Assembly (NCBI GenBank): GCA_021848325.1
Contig: JAJZUU010000016.1
Span: forward strand, 1-47,888
Source: Pseudomonadota bacterium
GTDB taxonomy: Bacteria; Pseudomonadota; Gammaproteobacteria; Burkholderiales; JAJZUU01
Length of the DNA stretch: 47,888 bases
Direction of reading: 5' to 3'
The translations under genes and the position numbers were made by a program. Every line of letters begins with the position of its first letter. The stretch's first letter is position 1. Under the pieces are notes generated by a model. It made no database searches. It worked only from the letters and a program-made list of their open reading frames with translations, and was not told the DNA's origin. Of the stretch, positions 34,891 to 44,933 are shown in pieces.

Positions 34891-37620
34891 TCAACCCAGC
34901 TCCGCAAGCAGCGCCTGGGCGTCGCCCTGTTGCCGGGAATCACCCTCCTGGACCACTTCCTGCAGAATCTCCCGGGCCCCCTCCTTGTCTCCCATCTCCA
35001 GGTAGGCCTTGGCCAGGTCCAGCTTGGTGGCCACTTCATGCCATTGCTCGCTCTCCGGCTCCACCGTCTTCTCTGCCTCGGCGGCCACGGTGGGGGCCCC
35101 TTCCAGGTCCAGGCTGATGCCGGAGAAGTCCAGTTCATGGGAGGGCTGGGCCGGGCTCTCGACGGGCGCAGGCACCTCATCCAGGTTGAAGTCGAAGTCC
35201 AGAACGGGCTCTTCGGCCGGGGCTTCCAGGACGATCGACTCCTCGTCGGGGCCAACGCCCTTCGCTTCCTCGGGGCTGAAGTCGAAATCCATGGAATGCT
35301 CTATCTCTACGGCGCCGGAGGCCTCCGCAGATTCAACGGGTTCAACGGCGGGCGCTTCCGTCGTACCGCCGAAATTCTTCTCGATCGCTTGGGGGATAAT
35401 GGTATCCAGGTCGAAGCTCAGTCCTGCGCCTTCCTCGTCCGGGACGTCGGCCTCGGGCGCTTCCGGTGCTGCGGCGATCTCGGGCTGGCGTTCCGCATCA
35501 GGTTCGGAGACAGGCGTCTCCGCTGGCGCGAAGTCCATCTCGAAATCGAGGGTGTCCATAACTGCCGGGGCCTTCTCCGGGGCTTCCGGTTTCTGTTCAC
35601 CGGCGGAAAGCAGGTCCTGGTCCAGATCAAACTCCAGGTCGGGCGAGGTGTCTTCCAGTTCCTTGCCGGTCGCGAGGGCTTGCTGGCCCGCCGCATCCAC
35701 CACCGCCGCCGCTACCGCGGCTCCAGCCACCGCCGCCACCTTGCCGGGCGCTTCATGTTCCGCTGCCCCCCGGGCCTGCCCGTACAGGGGGTTGTTCGGG
35801 TCCAGTTCGCGTCCCAGTTCGGCGGCCCTGTCCCAGATCGGGTTGGGCTTCCCGCCGATGGCCGCGTATAGTTCGCTCGCCAGGGTCTCGAAGGCCACCA
35901 GGTTCTTGCGGGCGGCGTAGATTTCCAGCAGCTTGAGGTGGATCTCGTGGCGGTTGGGGTCCTTCGACACAGCCTCCTTCAGGATTTCTTCGGCTTGCGC
36001 GTCCCGCCCATAGGCCATGTAGACCTCGGCCTCGGCGATCGGGTCCACGTCATTGGTATCGATGGTGCCCAGCCCCGCCTGGCTGAAGTCCGTAAGGAAG
36101 GAGGTATCCCCGGTATCGATCACACCGCCGGCGGTTTCCCCGAGCACGGTGTTCGCCTTGAGATCGCCCCCGGTCATAATGCTGTCTTCGAAACTGGTCA
36201 GACCCTTCCTGCGCCGGTTGCCCAACATCACCAGCCAAAGCAGTCCGGCCAACAACACCGCCGTACCCCCCGCCAGGTACAGCGGGTTGTCGATGATCTC
36301 CCGGTACCAGGGGGACTCTGCCGGTTTCGGCAGCGGCGCCGCCGCCTTCGGCTTGACCGCCGGTTTCGGCACGGCGGGCTTGGCGGCGGGCGCTGGCTGG
36401 GATACGGCCGGTTTCGCGGCCGCCTCTACCGGTACCGGTTTCGTTGCGGGCACCGGTGTCGGAGCGGCGGGCGCAGGCTGCCCTTTCGCCGCTTCCGCCT
36501 GTTTCTGCAGTTCGGCCATGCTCTGGCTCTTGAGCGCCAGCAGCTTTTGCATCTCCTGGATGTTTTTCTCCAGGGCGGCGATGCGGGCGTTGGTCTCCTG
36601 GATGGTCTGCTGCCGGGCAATGGCGTCCTCCTGGAGCGAGTTGACGCGGTCTTGCAGGGTCTTGAGCTGGGCGTCCGGGGCTCCGGCTTCCCCGGGCGTC
36701 GCGCCCTTGGACAGTTTCAAGACGTCCCGGGACACGGGCTTGCCCGTTGCGGCCTTGTCTTCCACCGCAGCGGAAATCTTGCCGGCAACCGCTTGCTTCG
36801 GTGCCTGCTCCCGTTGCGTCTGCGCCGCCGCCACCACCGCTGCAAGTTTCTGCCGGTAGGCGTGCCAATCGGCGGCCTGCGCCCGAATCTCCTGTTTCGC
36901 CTGGGGCTGGCCAACCGACGCCAGTTGCTCCCCCTCGGGTATCCGCAGGATGCGCCCAGTCTTCAGGCGATTCATGTTATTCCCGGCAAAGGCATCCGGG
37001 TTCGATCGGTACAACCCCACCAGAACCTGGTCCAGACTGATACCTTCCGCCTTGACGCCGCGCGCGATCTTGGTCAGGGTGTCGCCCTTCTTCACCGGAC
37101 CATAGGTGGCCGCCCGCGGCCGGGCCGGCCCTTCCTCGGCCATGGCCGGCTTGGGCGCAGCGGCGGGAAGGGGCTTGACCGAGGGCGCGGCGACCGGGGT
37201 CAGCGGTCGTGCATCACTGAAGGCGGGTGGGTCGAGCAGAATCGTGTATTCCCGCACCAAGCGCCCCGATGCCCAGTTGAGTTCTATCAGCATATCCAGG
37301 AAAGGATCGTTGATCGGCTCGGCAGAAGATATCTTGATGTAAGGCTGGCCGTCGGCCCTCTTGGCGATGACGAACCTGAGGGTGCGCAGCACTGGAGCGC
37401 GGGCGACGTTCGCCTGCTTGAAGGCGTCCAGCGAAGCCAGTTGCGCGGCAAGTGAAGTGACGTCTTCATTGGAATCCGTCAGCAGGTCGACTTCCGCCCG
37501 AAGGGGCTGGCCCAAGGCGGAGGTCACGGTCAGTTTTCCCAACCCTGCAGAATAGGCGGTTAGCGGCAGGAGCAGCAATCCGCCGGCTATCAGGCTCGCT
37601 TTAATTATAGTGTTACGCAC
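34891..37620 (-). CDS. fimV: FimV-family pilus/polarity hub protein
   Basis: A 909-residue inner-membrane protein. After a signal peptide (ASLIAGGLLLLPLTAYSAG) comes the FimV N-terminal region (LGKLTVTSALGQPLRAEVDL), a LysM domain near 165-220 (VKKGDTLTKIARG), a coiled coil at about 310-385, a proline/alanine linker, one membrane span near 445-465 (LYLAGGTAVLLAGLLWLVML) and a very acidic cytoplasmic tail. A tail TPR segment (AEEILKEAVSKDPNRHEIH) and the C-terminal FimV motif (LDLAKAYLEMGDKEGAREIL) are clear. FimV organises poles, type IV pili and cAMP signalling in Pseudomonas. GTG at 37620 with GAGGGTGG upstream is chosen; an ATG at 37656 is possible. Confidence 0.93.
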   Translation of the reverse strand: MRNTIIKASLIAGGLLLLPLTAYSAGLGKLTVTSALGQPLRAEVDLLTDSNEDVTSLAAQLASLDAFKQANVARAPVLRTLRFVIAKRADGQPYIKISSAEPINDPFLDMLIELNWASGRLVREYTILLDPPAFSDARPLTPVAAPSVKPLPAAAPKPAMAEEGPARPRAATYGPVKKGDTLTKIARGVKAEGISLDQVLVGLYRSNPDAFAGNNMNRLKTGRILRIPEGEQLASVGQPQAKQEIRAQAADWHAYRQKLAAVVAAAQTQREQAPKQAVAGKISAAVEDKAATGKPVSRDVLKLSKGATPGEAGAPDAQLKTLQDRVNSLQEDAIARQQTIQETNARIAALEKNIQEMQKLLALKSQSMAELQKQAEAAKGQPAPAAPTPVPATKPVPVEAAAKPAVSQPAPAAKPAVPKPAVKPKAAAPLPKPAESPWYREIIDNPLYLAGGTAVLLAGLLWLVMLGNRRRKGLTSFEDSIMTGGDLKANTVLGETAGGVIDTGDTSFLTDFSQAGLGTIDTNDVDPIAEAEVYMAYGRDAQAEEILKEAVSKDPNRHEIHLKLLEIYAARKNLVAFETLASELYAAIGGKPNPIWDRAAELGRELDPNNPLYGQARGAAEHEAPGKVAAVAGAAVAAAVVDAAGQQALATGKELEDTSPDLEFDLDQDLLSAGEQKPEAPEKAPAVMDTLDFEMDFAPAETPVSEPDAERQPEIAAAPEAPEADVPDEEGAGLSFDLDTIIPQAIEKNFGGTTEAPAVEPVESAEASGAVEIEHSMDFDFSPEEAKGVGPDEESIVLEAPAEEPVLDFDFNLDEVPAPVESPAQPSHELDFSGISLDLEGAPTVAAEAEKTVEPESEQWHEVATKLDLAKAYLEMGDKEGAREILQEVVQEGDSRQQGDAQALLAELG

Positions 37621-37709
37621 AATGCCACCCTCATCATCATTGGCCAGAGTAACCACACTAACATCATAGAGTTAGAGATGCAAGCTAAGCTCTCGCATTA
37701 CATTAGCAT

Positions 37710-38735
37710 TCAGCCCAGATATTTTTCAATCAAAATCTCCGCGATCTGCACGCTGTTGAGCGCGGCGCCCTTGCGCACATTGTCGCTGACCACCCACAGG
37801 TCCAGGCCCAGGGGATGGGAGATGTCCTCCCGAATACGCCCGACATAAACCGGGTCGTGCCCGGAGCCTTCGGTCACCGGCGTGGGATAACCACCCGGTT
37901 TGCGCTCGTCCATCACCACCACCCCGGGCGCCTTCTCCAGCAGCTTTCTCGCCTCCGCGGCGGTGATCTTGTTGCGGGTTTCGATGTGCACCGCTTCCGA
38001 ATGGCCGTAGAACACCGGCACCCGCACCGCGGTCGGGTTGACCAGGATGGTGTCGTCTTCCATGATCTTGTTGGTCTCCCATACCATCTTCATTTCCTCT
38101 TTGGTGTAGCCGTTGTCCTGGAACACGTCGATATGGGGTAGCACGTTGAAGGCGATCTGCTTGGGATAGACCTCGCACTTGATTTCCCGCTGGTTGAAGA
38201 TGGCCCGGGTCTGCTCGGCCAGTTCCTCGATGGCCTCCTTGCCGGTGCCGGATACCGCCTGGTAAGTAGCCACGTTGATGCGGGCGATGCCCACCGCGTC
38301 GTGGATCGGCTTCAGCGCGACCAGCATCTGGATGGTGGAGCAATTGGGGTTGGCGATGATGCCCCGCTTGGTGTGCCGGGCAATGGCATGGGGATTGACC
38401 TCCGGCACCACCAGCGGAATGTCTTCGTCATAGCGAAAGTGGGCGGTGTTGTCGATCACCACGCAGCCTGCCGCGGCGGCCTTGGGCGCGTACTCGGCGG
38501 AGACGGTGCCGCCGGCGGAAAATAGCCCGATCTGCGCCTTGCTGAAGTCGAAGCCGGCCAGGTCCTGCACCACCACCTCCCTGCCCATGAACTCCACGGT
38601 ACTGCCGGCCGAGCGGCTCGACGCCAGGGGATAGATCTCGCCCACCGGAAATTTGCGCTGCTCCAGGATCGACAGCATGGTCTCCCCGACCGCTCCGGTT
38701 GCGCCAACCACGGCCACATTGTAGGTCTTGCTCAT
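37710..38735 (-). CDS. asd: Aspartate-semialdehyde dehydrogenase
   Basis: A 341-residue NADPH enzyme that reduces aspartyl phosphate to aspartate semialdehyde, the branch point to lysine, threonine, methionine and diaminopimelate. The Rossmann start VAVVGATGAVGETML and the catalytic Cys132 in ANPNCSTIQM are intact; YQAVSGTGKEAIEEL is typical. Length and sequence fit the short type found in Pseudomonas rather than the 370-residue E. coli type. ATG at 38735. It is 193 bp downstream of leuB with a strong hairpin between, and 89 bp upstream of fimV. Confidence 0.97.
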   Translation of the reverse strand: MSKTYNVAVVGATGAVGETMLSILEQRKFPVGEIYPLASSRSAGSTVEFMGREVVVQDLAGFDFSKAQIGLFSAGGTVSAEYAPKAAAAGCVVIDNTAHFRYDEDIPLVVPEVNPHAIARHTKRGIIANPNCSTIQMLVALKPIHDAVGIARINVATYQAVSGTGKEAIEELAEQTRAIFNQREIKCEVYPKQIAFNVLPHIDVFQDNGYTKEEMKMVWETNKIMEDDTILVNPTAVRVPVFYGHSEAVHIETRNKITAAEARKLLEKAPGVVVMDERKPGGYPTPVTEGSGHDPVYVGRIREDISHPLGLDLWVVSDNVRKGAALNSVQIAEILIEKYLG

Positions 38736-38783
38736 CGAATTACGCCCTCACACAAAACGCGGTGGGGTTCCGGCATCATCCCC

Positions 38784-38825
38784 TGCGCCGGTTCCGGGGC
38801 CTCTTCCCGCCCCGGAACCGGCGCA
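38784..38825. repeat. Strong GC-rich hairpin between leuB and asd
   Basis: Two perfect 17-base arms (38784-38800 and 38809-38825, inner pairs GGGGC/GCCCC) enclose the 8-base loop CTCTTCCC. No T-run follows on either strand, so it is not a typical intrinsic terminator. It may act as a transcript-processing or pausing structure between leuB and asd. It is unrelated in sequence to the repeat family at 47517. Confidence 0.8.
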
Positions 38826-38928
38826 CGGCGAACCGTGCCGAACCGCACTGCACAATTAATAAATCGGTTCGTCCGGGCGCTACCTCAGGTTATCGGAGAA
38901 AGCGCCATATTCTTTAGCTTGGAAATGC

Positions 38929-39993
38929 TTACAGGGCGGCCACCACCGCGTCGCCCATCCGCCCGGTGGACACCTTGTCGGTCCCCGGGACGAAGATGTC
39001 CGCGGTACGCAGGCCTTGGGCCAGCACCTTGCGAACCGCGGTTTCGACCCGCTGCGCCGCGTCCTCCAGGTTGAAGGTGTAGCGCAGCATCATCGCCGCC
39101 GACAGGATGGTCGCCAGAGGGTTGGCGATGTCCCTGCCGGCGATATCCGGCGCCGAACCATGGATCGGCTCGTACATCCCCTTGTTGGCCCCGTCCAGGG
39201 AGGCCGAGGGCAGCATGCCGATGGAGCCGGTAAGCATGGAGGCCTCGTCCGACAGAATGTCGCCGAAGATGTTGCCGGTGAGGATCACGTCGAACTGCTT
39301 GGGGTTGCGCACCAGTTGCATGGCCGCGTTGTCCACGTACATGTGGGACAGCTCCACCTCCGGATAGCCGCGGCCCACCTCGATCACCACCTCCCGCCAC
39401 AGCTCGCTGGTCTCCAGCACGTTCGCCTTCTCCACCGAGCACAGCCTGCGCTTGCGCTTCATGGCGGTCTTGAAACCGCTGTGGGCCACGCGCCGGATCT
39501 CCGACTCGCTGTACACCATCGTGTTGAAGCCTTCCCGCTCCCCCTGGGCGTTGACCCGGATGCCGCGCGGCTGGCCGAAATAGAGGTCGCCGGTGAGTTC
39601 CCGCACGATCAGCAGGTCCAGGCCGGACACCACCTCCGGCTTGAGGGTGGAGGCGTCGGCCAGTTCCGGGTAGACGAAAACCGGACGCAGATTGGCGAAC
39701 AGGTTGAGTTCCTTGCGGATGCGCAGCAACCCTTGTTCCGGGCGCTGGGGACGGGGCAGCTTGTCGTACTGGTAGCCCCCAACCGCCCCCAGCAGCACGG
39801 CATCCGCCTCCCGGGCCAGTTTGAGGGTGGGCTCGGGCAAGGGGTCCCCGGCGGCGTCGTAGCCGGCGCCGCCGATGGGCGCTTCCACCATCTCGAATTT
39901 CAGGCCGTCGCGCTGCAACGCCTGCAGGACCTTCACCGCCTGGGCGGCAACCTCGGGGCCGATCCCGTCGCCCGGCAAGACTGCGATCTTCAT
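38929..39993 (-). CDS. leuB: 3-Isopropylmalate dehydrogenase
   Basis: A 354-residue NAD-dependent oxidative decarboxylase in leucine synthesis. The start [15 protein letters not shown], the basic region [16 protein letters not shown], the metal-site region [11 protein letters not shown] and [13 protein letters not shown], and [29 protein letters not shown] are diagnostic. ATG at 39993. It follows leuD by 89 bp in the leuC-ecn-leuD-leuB order. Confidence 0.97.
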   Translation of the reverse strand: MKIAVLPGDGIGPEVAAQAVKVLQALQRDGLKFEMVEAPIGGAGYDAAGDPLPEPTLKLAREADAVLLGAVGGYQYDKLPRPQRPEQGLLRIRKELNLFANLRPVFVYPELADASTLKPEVVSGLDLLIVRELTGDLYFGQPRGIRVNAQGEREGFNTMVYSESEIRRVAHSGFKTAMKRKRRLCSVEKANVLETSELWREVVIEVGRGYPEVELSHMYVDNAAMQLVRNPKQFDVILTGNIFGDILSDEASMLTGSIGMLPSASLDGANKGMYEPIHGSAPDIAGRDIANPLATILSAAMMLRYTFNLEDAAQRVETAVRKVLAQGLRTADIFVPGTDKVSTGRMGDAVVAAL

Positions 39994-40082
39994 GGTATCC
40001 AGTTTCCTTACTTATTGGTTGGTGCCGCGCGCGGCAAGAGACGCCCCGGACGGGTCCGGTTCCGGGGAGCGGCGTCGCCGCT

Positions 40083-40721
40083 TCAGGCGAACAGCCACGG
40101 CGCCTCGCGCCGCCTCCGCTCCTCGTACGCCCGGATCTTGTCCACGTGGCGCAGGGTCAGGCCGATGTCGTCCAGCCCGTTCAACAGGCAATGCTTGCGG
40201 AACTCGTCCACCGCGAAGCGGAACACCTCCCCGGCGGGGGTGCTGACGGTCTGACCTTCCAGGTCCACCACCAGACGGTAGCCCGGGGTGGCCTCCGTTT
40301 CACCGAACAGGCGGTCCACCAGGGCCGGCTCCAGCACGATGGGCAGCAGCCCGTTCTTGAAGCAGTTGTTGTAGAAGATATCCGCGTAGCCGGGGGCGAT
40401 GATGGCGCGAAAGCCGTAGTCCGCCAAGGCCCAGGGCGCGTGTTCCCGGCTCGAGCCGCAGCCGAAATTCTCCCGCGCCAGCAGGACCTGCGCCCCCCGG
40501 TAGCGCGGCTGATTCAGCACGAAATTCGGGTTGAGCGGCCGCCTGGAGTTGTCCATCCCCGGCTCGCCGTGGTCCAGATAACGCCACTCGTCGAACAGGT
40601 TGGGCCCGAACCCGGTGCGCTTGATGGATTTCAGGAACTGCTTGGGGATGATGGCGTCGGTGTCCACGTTGGCGCGGTCCAGGGGCGCCGCCAGACCTTC
40701 GAGGCGGGTAAATTTTTCCAT
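40083..40721 (-). CDS. leuD: 3-Isopropylmalate dehydratase small subunit
   Basis: A 212-residue swivelling subunit that pairs with LeuC to isomerise 2- to 3-isopropylmalate. Signatures are [60 protein letters not shown] (shown in parts elsewhere) and [10 protein letters not shown]. The open frame extends upstream to 40808, but that part overlaps the lipoprotein gene; ATG at 40721 starts the conserved [16 protein letters not shown]. Its A is the last base of the lipoprotein stop (TAATG), so translation is coupled. Confidence 0.96.
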   Translation of the reverse strand: MEKFTRLEGLAAPLDRANVDTDAIIPKQFLKSIKRTGFGPNLFDEWRYLDHGEPGMDNSRRPLNPNFVLNQPRYRGAQVLLARENFGCGSSREHAPWALADYGFRAIIAPGYADIFYNNCFKNGLLPIVLEPALVDRLFGETEATPGYRLVVDLEGQTVSTPAGEVFRFAVDEFRKHCLLNGLDDIGLTLRHVDKIRAYEERRRREAPWLFA

Positions 40722-40864
40722 TATTTCGCCATTTCCTTGTCCGCCGATTTCTGGAGCACCTCGCCGCCCTTCTGAATGTCCTTGCCCAGACCGGCCATGG
40801 TGTTGCACCCGGCCAACAAGAGCAGCCCCGACGCCGCAATCAAAGCAACCAGTTTCTTGAACAT
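40721..40864 (-). CDS. Entericidin EcnA/B-like small lipoprotein
   Basis: A 47-residue protein: signal sequence [20 protein letters not shown] with lipobox LLAGC (Cys20), then [20 protein letters not shown] and a short charged end. The GKDIQKGGE pattern is the hallmark of entericidins, small envelope lipoproteins first described as an antidote/toxin pair in E. coli; here there is only one gene. AGGAAAG lies before the ATG at 40864. It sits between leuC (28 bp) and leuD (TAATG overlap), an insertion I know from betaproteobacterial leu operons. Whether it has any toxic role is unknown. Confidence 0.9.
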   Translation of the reverse strand: MFKKLVALIAASGLLLLAGCNTMAGLGKDIQKGGEVLQKSADKEMAK

Positions 40865-40892
40865 GTATCTTTCCTCGCTTGCAACAGACAAA

Positions 40893-42296
40893 CTAAATCC
40901 GCCGCACGTCCACGAAGCGGCCCGCCACCGCCGCCGCCGCGGCCATCGCCGGGCTCACCAGGTGGGTCCTGCCGCCGGGTCCCTGACGGCCTTCGAAGTT
41001 GCGGTTGGAGGTGGAGGCGCAGCGCTCCCCCGGCTCCAGGCGGTCGGCATTCATGGCCAGGCACATGGAACAGCCGGGCTCGCGCCACTCGAAACCGGCC
41101 GCGATGAACACCTGGTCCAGCCCCTCCTGCTCCGCCTGGCGCTTGACCAGGCCGGAGCCCGGCACCACCATGGCCAGCCTCACGTTGGCCGCCAGCCGCC
41201 GCCCCCGCACCACCTGGGCCGCGGCCCGCAGGTCCTCGATCCGGGAGTTGGTGCAGGAGCCGATGAATACCTTGTCGATGGCGATCTCGGCAATCGGGGT
41301 GTTGGGCGCAAGCCCCATGTAGGCCAGGGCCCGCTCCATGCCGTCGCGCTTCACCGGATCGGGTTCCCGCGCCGGATCGGGCACCCGCCCGTCCACCGCG
41401 GCCACCATTTCCGGCGAGGTGCCCCAGGTGACCAGGGGCGCGATGCGGGCGGCGTCCAGGCGCACGACCCGGTCGAACCGCGCCCCGGGATCGCTCACCA
41501 GGGTGCGCCAATAGGCCGCTGCCCGGTCCCACAGCTCGCCCCGGGGGGCGAAGGGGCGGCCCCGGACATAGGACAGGGTGGTTTCGTCCACCGCCACCAT
41601 GCCGGCCCGGGCCCCGGCCTCGATGGCCATGTTGCACAGGGTCATGCGCCCTTCCATGGAAAGGGAGCGGATCGCGCTGCCGGCGAACTCGACGGCGTAG
41701 CCGGTGCCGCCCGCGGTGCCGATCTCGCCGATGACCGCGAGGGCCACGTCCTTGGCGGTGACGCCCTTGCCCAGGCGGCCGTCCACCATGATCTGCATGA
41801 CCTTGGACTTTTTCGTCATCAGGCATTGGGTAGCCAGCACGTGCTCCACCTCGCTGGTGCCGATGCCGAACGCCAGGGCGGCGAAGGCGCCGTGGGTGCT
41901 GGTGTGGGAATCCCCGCACACCACGGTCATGCCGGGCAGGGTCGCCCCCTGTTCCGGCCCGACCACGTGCACGATGCCCTGACGCGCGTCGCCCATCCTG
42001 AATTCGTTGATGGCGAAATCGGCGCAGTTGCGGTCCAGGGTCTCCACCTGCAGGCGGGACACCGGGTCCTTGATCCCGTCCTGCCGGTCCTTGGTGGGCA
42101 CGTTGTGGTCGGCCACCGCCAGCACGGAGGCGGTGCGCCAGGGCTTGCGGCCGGCCAGGCGCAGGCCTTCGAAGGCCTGGGGGCTGGTTACTTCGTGCAC
42201 CAGGTGGCGGTCGATGTAGAGCAGGGTGGTGCCGCCGGCCTCCTCGTGCACCACATGCTGCTGCCACAACTTGTCGTAGAGGGTCTGCGCGCTCAT
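40893..42296 (-). CDS. leuC: 3-Isopropylmalate dehydratase large subunit
   Basis: A 467-residue aconitase-family subunit with a 4Fe-4S cluster. The cluster cysteines are in [13 protein letters not shown] and [25 protein letters not shown] at the start, [46 protein letters not shown] (in parts) and [16 protein letters not shown] are family motifs. ATG at 42296; a candidate promoter element lies at 42323-42331. First gene of the leu group, directly after the MFS gene (27 bp). Confidence 0.97.
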   Translation of the reverse strand: MSAQTLYDKLWQQHVVHEEAGGTTLLYIDRHLVHEVTSPQAFEGLRLAGRKPWRTASVLAVADHNVPTKDRQDGIKDPVSRLQVETLDRNCADFAINEFRMGDARQGIVHVVGPEQGATLPGMTVVCGDSHTSTHGAFAALAFGIGTSEVEHVLATQCLMTKKSKVMQIMVDGRLGKGVTAKDVALAVIGEIGTAGGTGYAVEFAGSAIRSLSMEGRMTLCNMAIEAGARAGMVAVDETTLSYVRGRPFAPRGELWDRAAAYWRTLVSDPGARFDRVVRLDAARIAPLVTWGTSPEMVAAVDGRVPDPAREPDPVKRDGMERALAYMGLAPNTPIAEIAIDKVFIGSCTNSRIEDLRAAAQVVRGRRLAANVRLAMVVPGSGLVKRQAEQEGLDQVFIAAGFEWREPGCSMCLAMNADRLEPGERCASTSNRNFEGRQGPGGRTHLVSPAMAAAAAVAGRFVDVRRI

Positions 42297-42322
42297 GTTG
42301 CGGGAATCGTCAAAAGACTCAG

Positions 42323-42331
42323 ATTATTGCA
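42323..42331 (-). promoter_or_regulatory. Extended -10 candidate before leuC
   Basis: On the minus strand TGC is followed by AATAAT (five of six matches to TATAAT), overlapping the stop codon of the upstream MFS gene. The start point would lie about 20 bases before the leuC ATG. No clear -35 is present. Tentative. Confidence 0.3.
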
Positions 42332-43493
42332 TAAGGCGCCCGGGACGGATAGGGGGCGGATCGCGCACTTTCCAGGCCGCCAGGGCCAGGGCCAGCAAGG
42401 CGCAGCCGGCGGCGATGGTGTAAGTCAGGCCCGGCCCCAGGGCGTCCCAACTGTAGCCGCTGTACAGCCCGCCCACGGTGCCGCCCGCGCCGGACGCAAC
42501 GCTGTTGTAGATGCCCTGCCCCCGCGCCTGGTGCCGCCCACGGAAATAGTGGTGGATCAGCGCCACGGCCGAGGCGTGATAGGAACCGAAGGTGGCCGCG
42601 TGCAGCACCTGGGCGAACAGCATCAGCCCCACCCGGTCCACGCCCCAGGCGATGATCAGGAAGCGCACCACCGCCATGGCAAGGCTGAACAGCAGGATGC
42701 GCTGCAGCGGGAACACCCGGAACAGTCGCGGCATCCACAGGAATACGCCGATCTCGGCCACTACCCCGAGCGCCCACAGCCAGCCCACGTCGCTCTTGCT
42801 GTAGCCGTGGTCCACCAGATAGATGGTGTAAAAGGTGTAGTAGGGCCCGTGGGCCGCCGCCATAAGGAAGCTGGCGGCGATCAGCGCCAGTACCTGGGGC
42901 TGCCTGACGATGTGCCACACCGGCAGATGGTCCGTGTCGTGAGGCACTACCCTGGCCTCCGGGACCCGCCCCGACAGCAGCACCAGCCCTGCCATCACCC
43001 CCAGCACCGCCCACAGCAGCACGCGGATGGGAGTGAAGTCGAGTACATAGCCCAGGCCCACCACGGCGACGATGAAGCCGATGGAACCCCACAGCCGGAT
43101 CCGCCCGTAGCGCTCGGTGCGGGCCCCCAGATGGCTCAGGGTGATGGCCTCCACCAGCGGCAGGGCGGCGCTCCAGAAGAAGCTCATCAGGGACATCACC
43201 GCAAACAGCCAGAGGAACCCGGTGCCGAAGAATACCCCGACATAGCAGGCCAGGCTCATCGCCGCGGCCAGCCGCACGATGAATACCCGTTTGCCGTAAT
43301 GGTCGGCGATCCAGCCCCACAGGTTGGGGGCGAAGATGCGCATCCCCTGCAGCAGGGACATCAGCACCCCGATCTGGAAGGCGTCGAACTCCAGCGACTT
43401 GAGATAGAGCCCCCAGAACGGGGACATGGCGCCGACGAAAGCGAAATAGAAAAAGTAATAGCCGGACAGGGGCCAGTAGGGAAGGTTCTGCAT
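42324..43493 (-). CDS. MFS transporter, HcaT/LacY-like
   Basis: A 389-residue inner-membrane protein with about twelve hydrophobic segments. The start MQNLPYWPLSGYYFFYFAFVGAMSPFWGLYLKSL (here in part) and GYGRIRLW-like ERYGRIRLWGSIGFI match the MFS_1_like group, which includes the phenylpropionate permease HcaT, LacY and nucleoside symporters. The open frame extends to 43835 but overlaps aroC; ATG at 43493 is the natural start. It lies 46 bp downstream of aroC and 27 bp upstream of leuC. Location between aroC and leuC is not informative about substrate. Confidence 0.88.
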   Translation of the reverse strand: MQNLPYWPLSGYYFFYFAFVGAMSPFWGLYLKSLEFDAFQIGVLMSLLQGMRIFAPNLWGWIADHYGKRVFIVRLAAAMSLACYVGVFFGTGFLWLFAVMSLMSFFWSAALPLVEAITLSHLGARTERYGRIRLWGSIGFIVAVVGLGYVLDFTPIRVLLWAVLGVMAGLVLLSGRVPEARVVPHDTDHLPVWHIVRQPQVLALIAASFLMAAAHGPYYTFYTIYLVDHGYSKSDVGWLWALGVVAEIGVFLWMPRLFRVFPLQRILLFSLAMAVVRFLIIAWGVDRVGLMLFAQVLHAATFGSYHASAVALIHHYFRGRHQARGQGIYNSVASGAGGTVGGLYSGYSWDALGPGLTYTIAAGCALLALALAAWKVRDPPPIRPGRLMQ

Positions 43494-43539
43494 CGGGCGC
43501 ACATTCACGAGGAAGGGCCGGGGCGGGCGGCCCCGCTGC

Positions 43540-44649
43540 TCACTCCCCGCCGGGGGCCGCGCCCGGGATCTTCGGGGTGGGGCACACCACGTCCGCGTTC
43601 TGGGCCCGGTGGCGCAGGGCGTGATCCGCCAAAACGATGGCCAGCATGGCCTCGGCGATGGGGGTGGCGCGGATGCCCACGCAGGGGTCGTGGCGGCCGT
43701 GGGTCTCCACCGTCGCCGGATTCCCCTCCTTGTCGATGGAGCGGCGCGGCAGGCGGATGCTGGAGGTGGGCTTGATGGCGATATGGGCCACGATGTCCTG
43801 GCCGCTGGAGATGCCCCCCAGCACCCCGCCCGCATGATTGGACAGGAAGCCTTCCGGCGTCAGTTCGTCGCCGTGCTCGCTGCCCTTCTGCTCCACGCAG
43901 GCGAAACCGGCGCCGATCTCCACGCCCTTGACCGCGTTGATGCTCATCAGGGCGTAGGCGATGTCGGCGTCCAGCCGGTCGTACACCGGCTCGCCCCAGC
44001 CCACGGGCACGTTCTCCGCCACCACGCTCACCTTGGCGCCGACGGAATCGCCGGATTTGCGCAGCCGGTCCATGTAGGTCTCCAGTTGCGGCACATAGCC
44101 GGCGTCGGCCACGAAGAATGGATTGTCGTTCACCCCCTGCCAGCTCTTGAACGGCACCTTGACCGGGCCCAACTGGGACAGATAGCCGCGGATCACGACG
44201 CCATAGCGCTCCTTGAGCCACTTCTTGGCGACCGCCCCGGCCGCCACCCGCACCGCCGTCTCGCGCGCGCTGGAACGGCCGCCCCCGCGGTAGTCGCGGA
44301 TGCCGTATTTCTGCCAGTAGGTGTAGTCGGCGTGACCGGGGCGAAAGGTGTCCATGATGTTGCCGTAGTCCCGGCTGCGCTGGTCCTCGTTGCGGATCAG
44401 CAGGGCGATGGGGGCGCCGGTGGTCCGGCCCTCGAACACCCCGGACAGGATTTCCACCGTGTCCGACTCCCGCCGCTGGGTGACGTGGCGCGAGGTACCC
44501 GGCTTGCGCCGGTCCAGCTCGACCTGGATATCGGCCTCCCCAAGCGCCATGCCCGGGGGGCAGCCGTCCACCACGCAGCCGATGGCCGGGCCGTGGGACT
44601 CGCCGAAGGAGGTGACGCAGAACAGCTTGCCGAGGGTGTTGCCGGACAT
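43540..44649 (-). CDS. aroC: Chorismate synthase
   Basis: A 369-residue reduced-FMN enzyme that converts EPSP to chorismate, feeding the tryptophan genes downstream and the other aromatics. Signatures: [49 protein letters not shown] and [17 protein letters not shown]. The frame is open to 44907, but ATG at 44649 starts [10 protein letters not shown], the conserved N-terminus. Its ribosome binding site is weak. An extended -10 candidate is at 44687-44695. Head of the long minus-strand block. Confidence 0.97.
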   Translation of the reverse strand: MSGNTLGKLFCVTSFGESHGPAIGCVVDGCPPGMALGEADIQVELDRRKPGTSRHVTQRRESDTVEILSGVFEGRTTGAPIALLIRNEDQRSRDYGNIMDTFRPGHADYTYWQKYGIRDYRGGGRSSARETAVRVAAGAVAKKWLKERYGVVIRGYLSQLGPVKVPFKSWQGVNDNPFFVADAGYVPQLETYMDRLRKSGDSVGAKVSVVAENVPVGWGEPVYDRLDADIAYALMSINAVKGVEIGAGFACVEQKGSEHGDELTPEGFLSNHAGGVLGGISSGQDIVAHIAIKPTSSIRLPRRSIDKEGNPATVETHGRHDPCVGIRATPIAEAMLAIVLADHALRHRAQNADVVCPTPKIPGAAPGGE

Positions 44650-44686
44650 ATCTATAATCAACTCGTGACAGGACAGGACTGGCGCA

Positions 44687-44695
44687 AGTTTAGCA
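44687..44695 (-). promoter_or_regulatory. Extended -10 candidate for aroC
   Basis: The minus strand reads TGC followed by TAAACT, an extended -10 with four of six hexamer matches, about 38 bases before the aroC start. No convincing -35 is visible. Confidence 0.35.
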
Positions 44696-44933
44696 TATCC
44701 CCGCCCTCCCGAAGGCTGGCCGGGGCTCGACATCCCGGGCCGAGGATTCCCGCTCCCCATGAATATCCGCCAACTCGCCGTCGAAGAAACCCCAGCCGGC
44801 CTCGGCAGCGGCCCTGGCCTTCGCGGCGGCCATGCCGGTGCCGGAGGAATTGCGCAAGCGCGTCGCCGCGGCCTCTCGCACCGCCGCGAAAGCGGGTAAA
44901 CTATCACCCCATCCCGTCCTGAAGGAGACCGCG

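Noticed and set aside
40776-43775. 999-residue open frame opposite leuC and the MFS gene
   Set aside because: It is a high-GC antisense shadow (Gly/His/Gln-rich) of well-supported genes on the minus strand.
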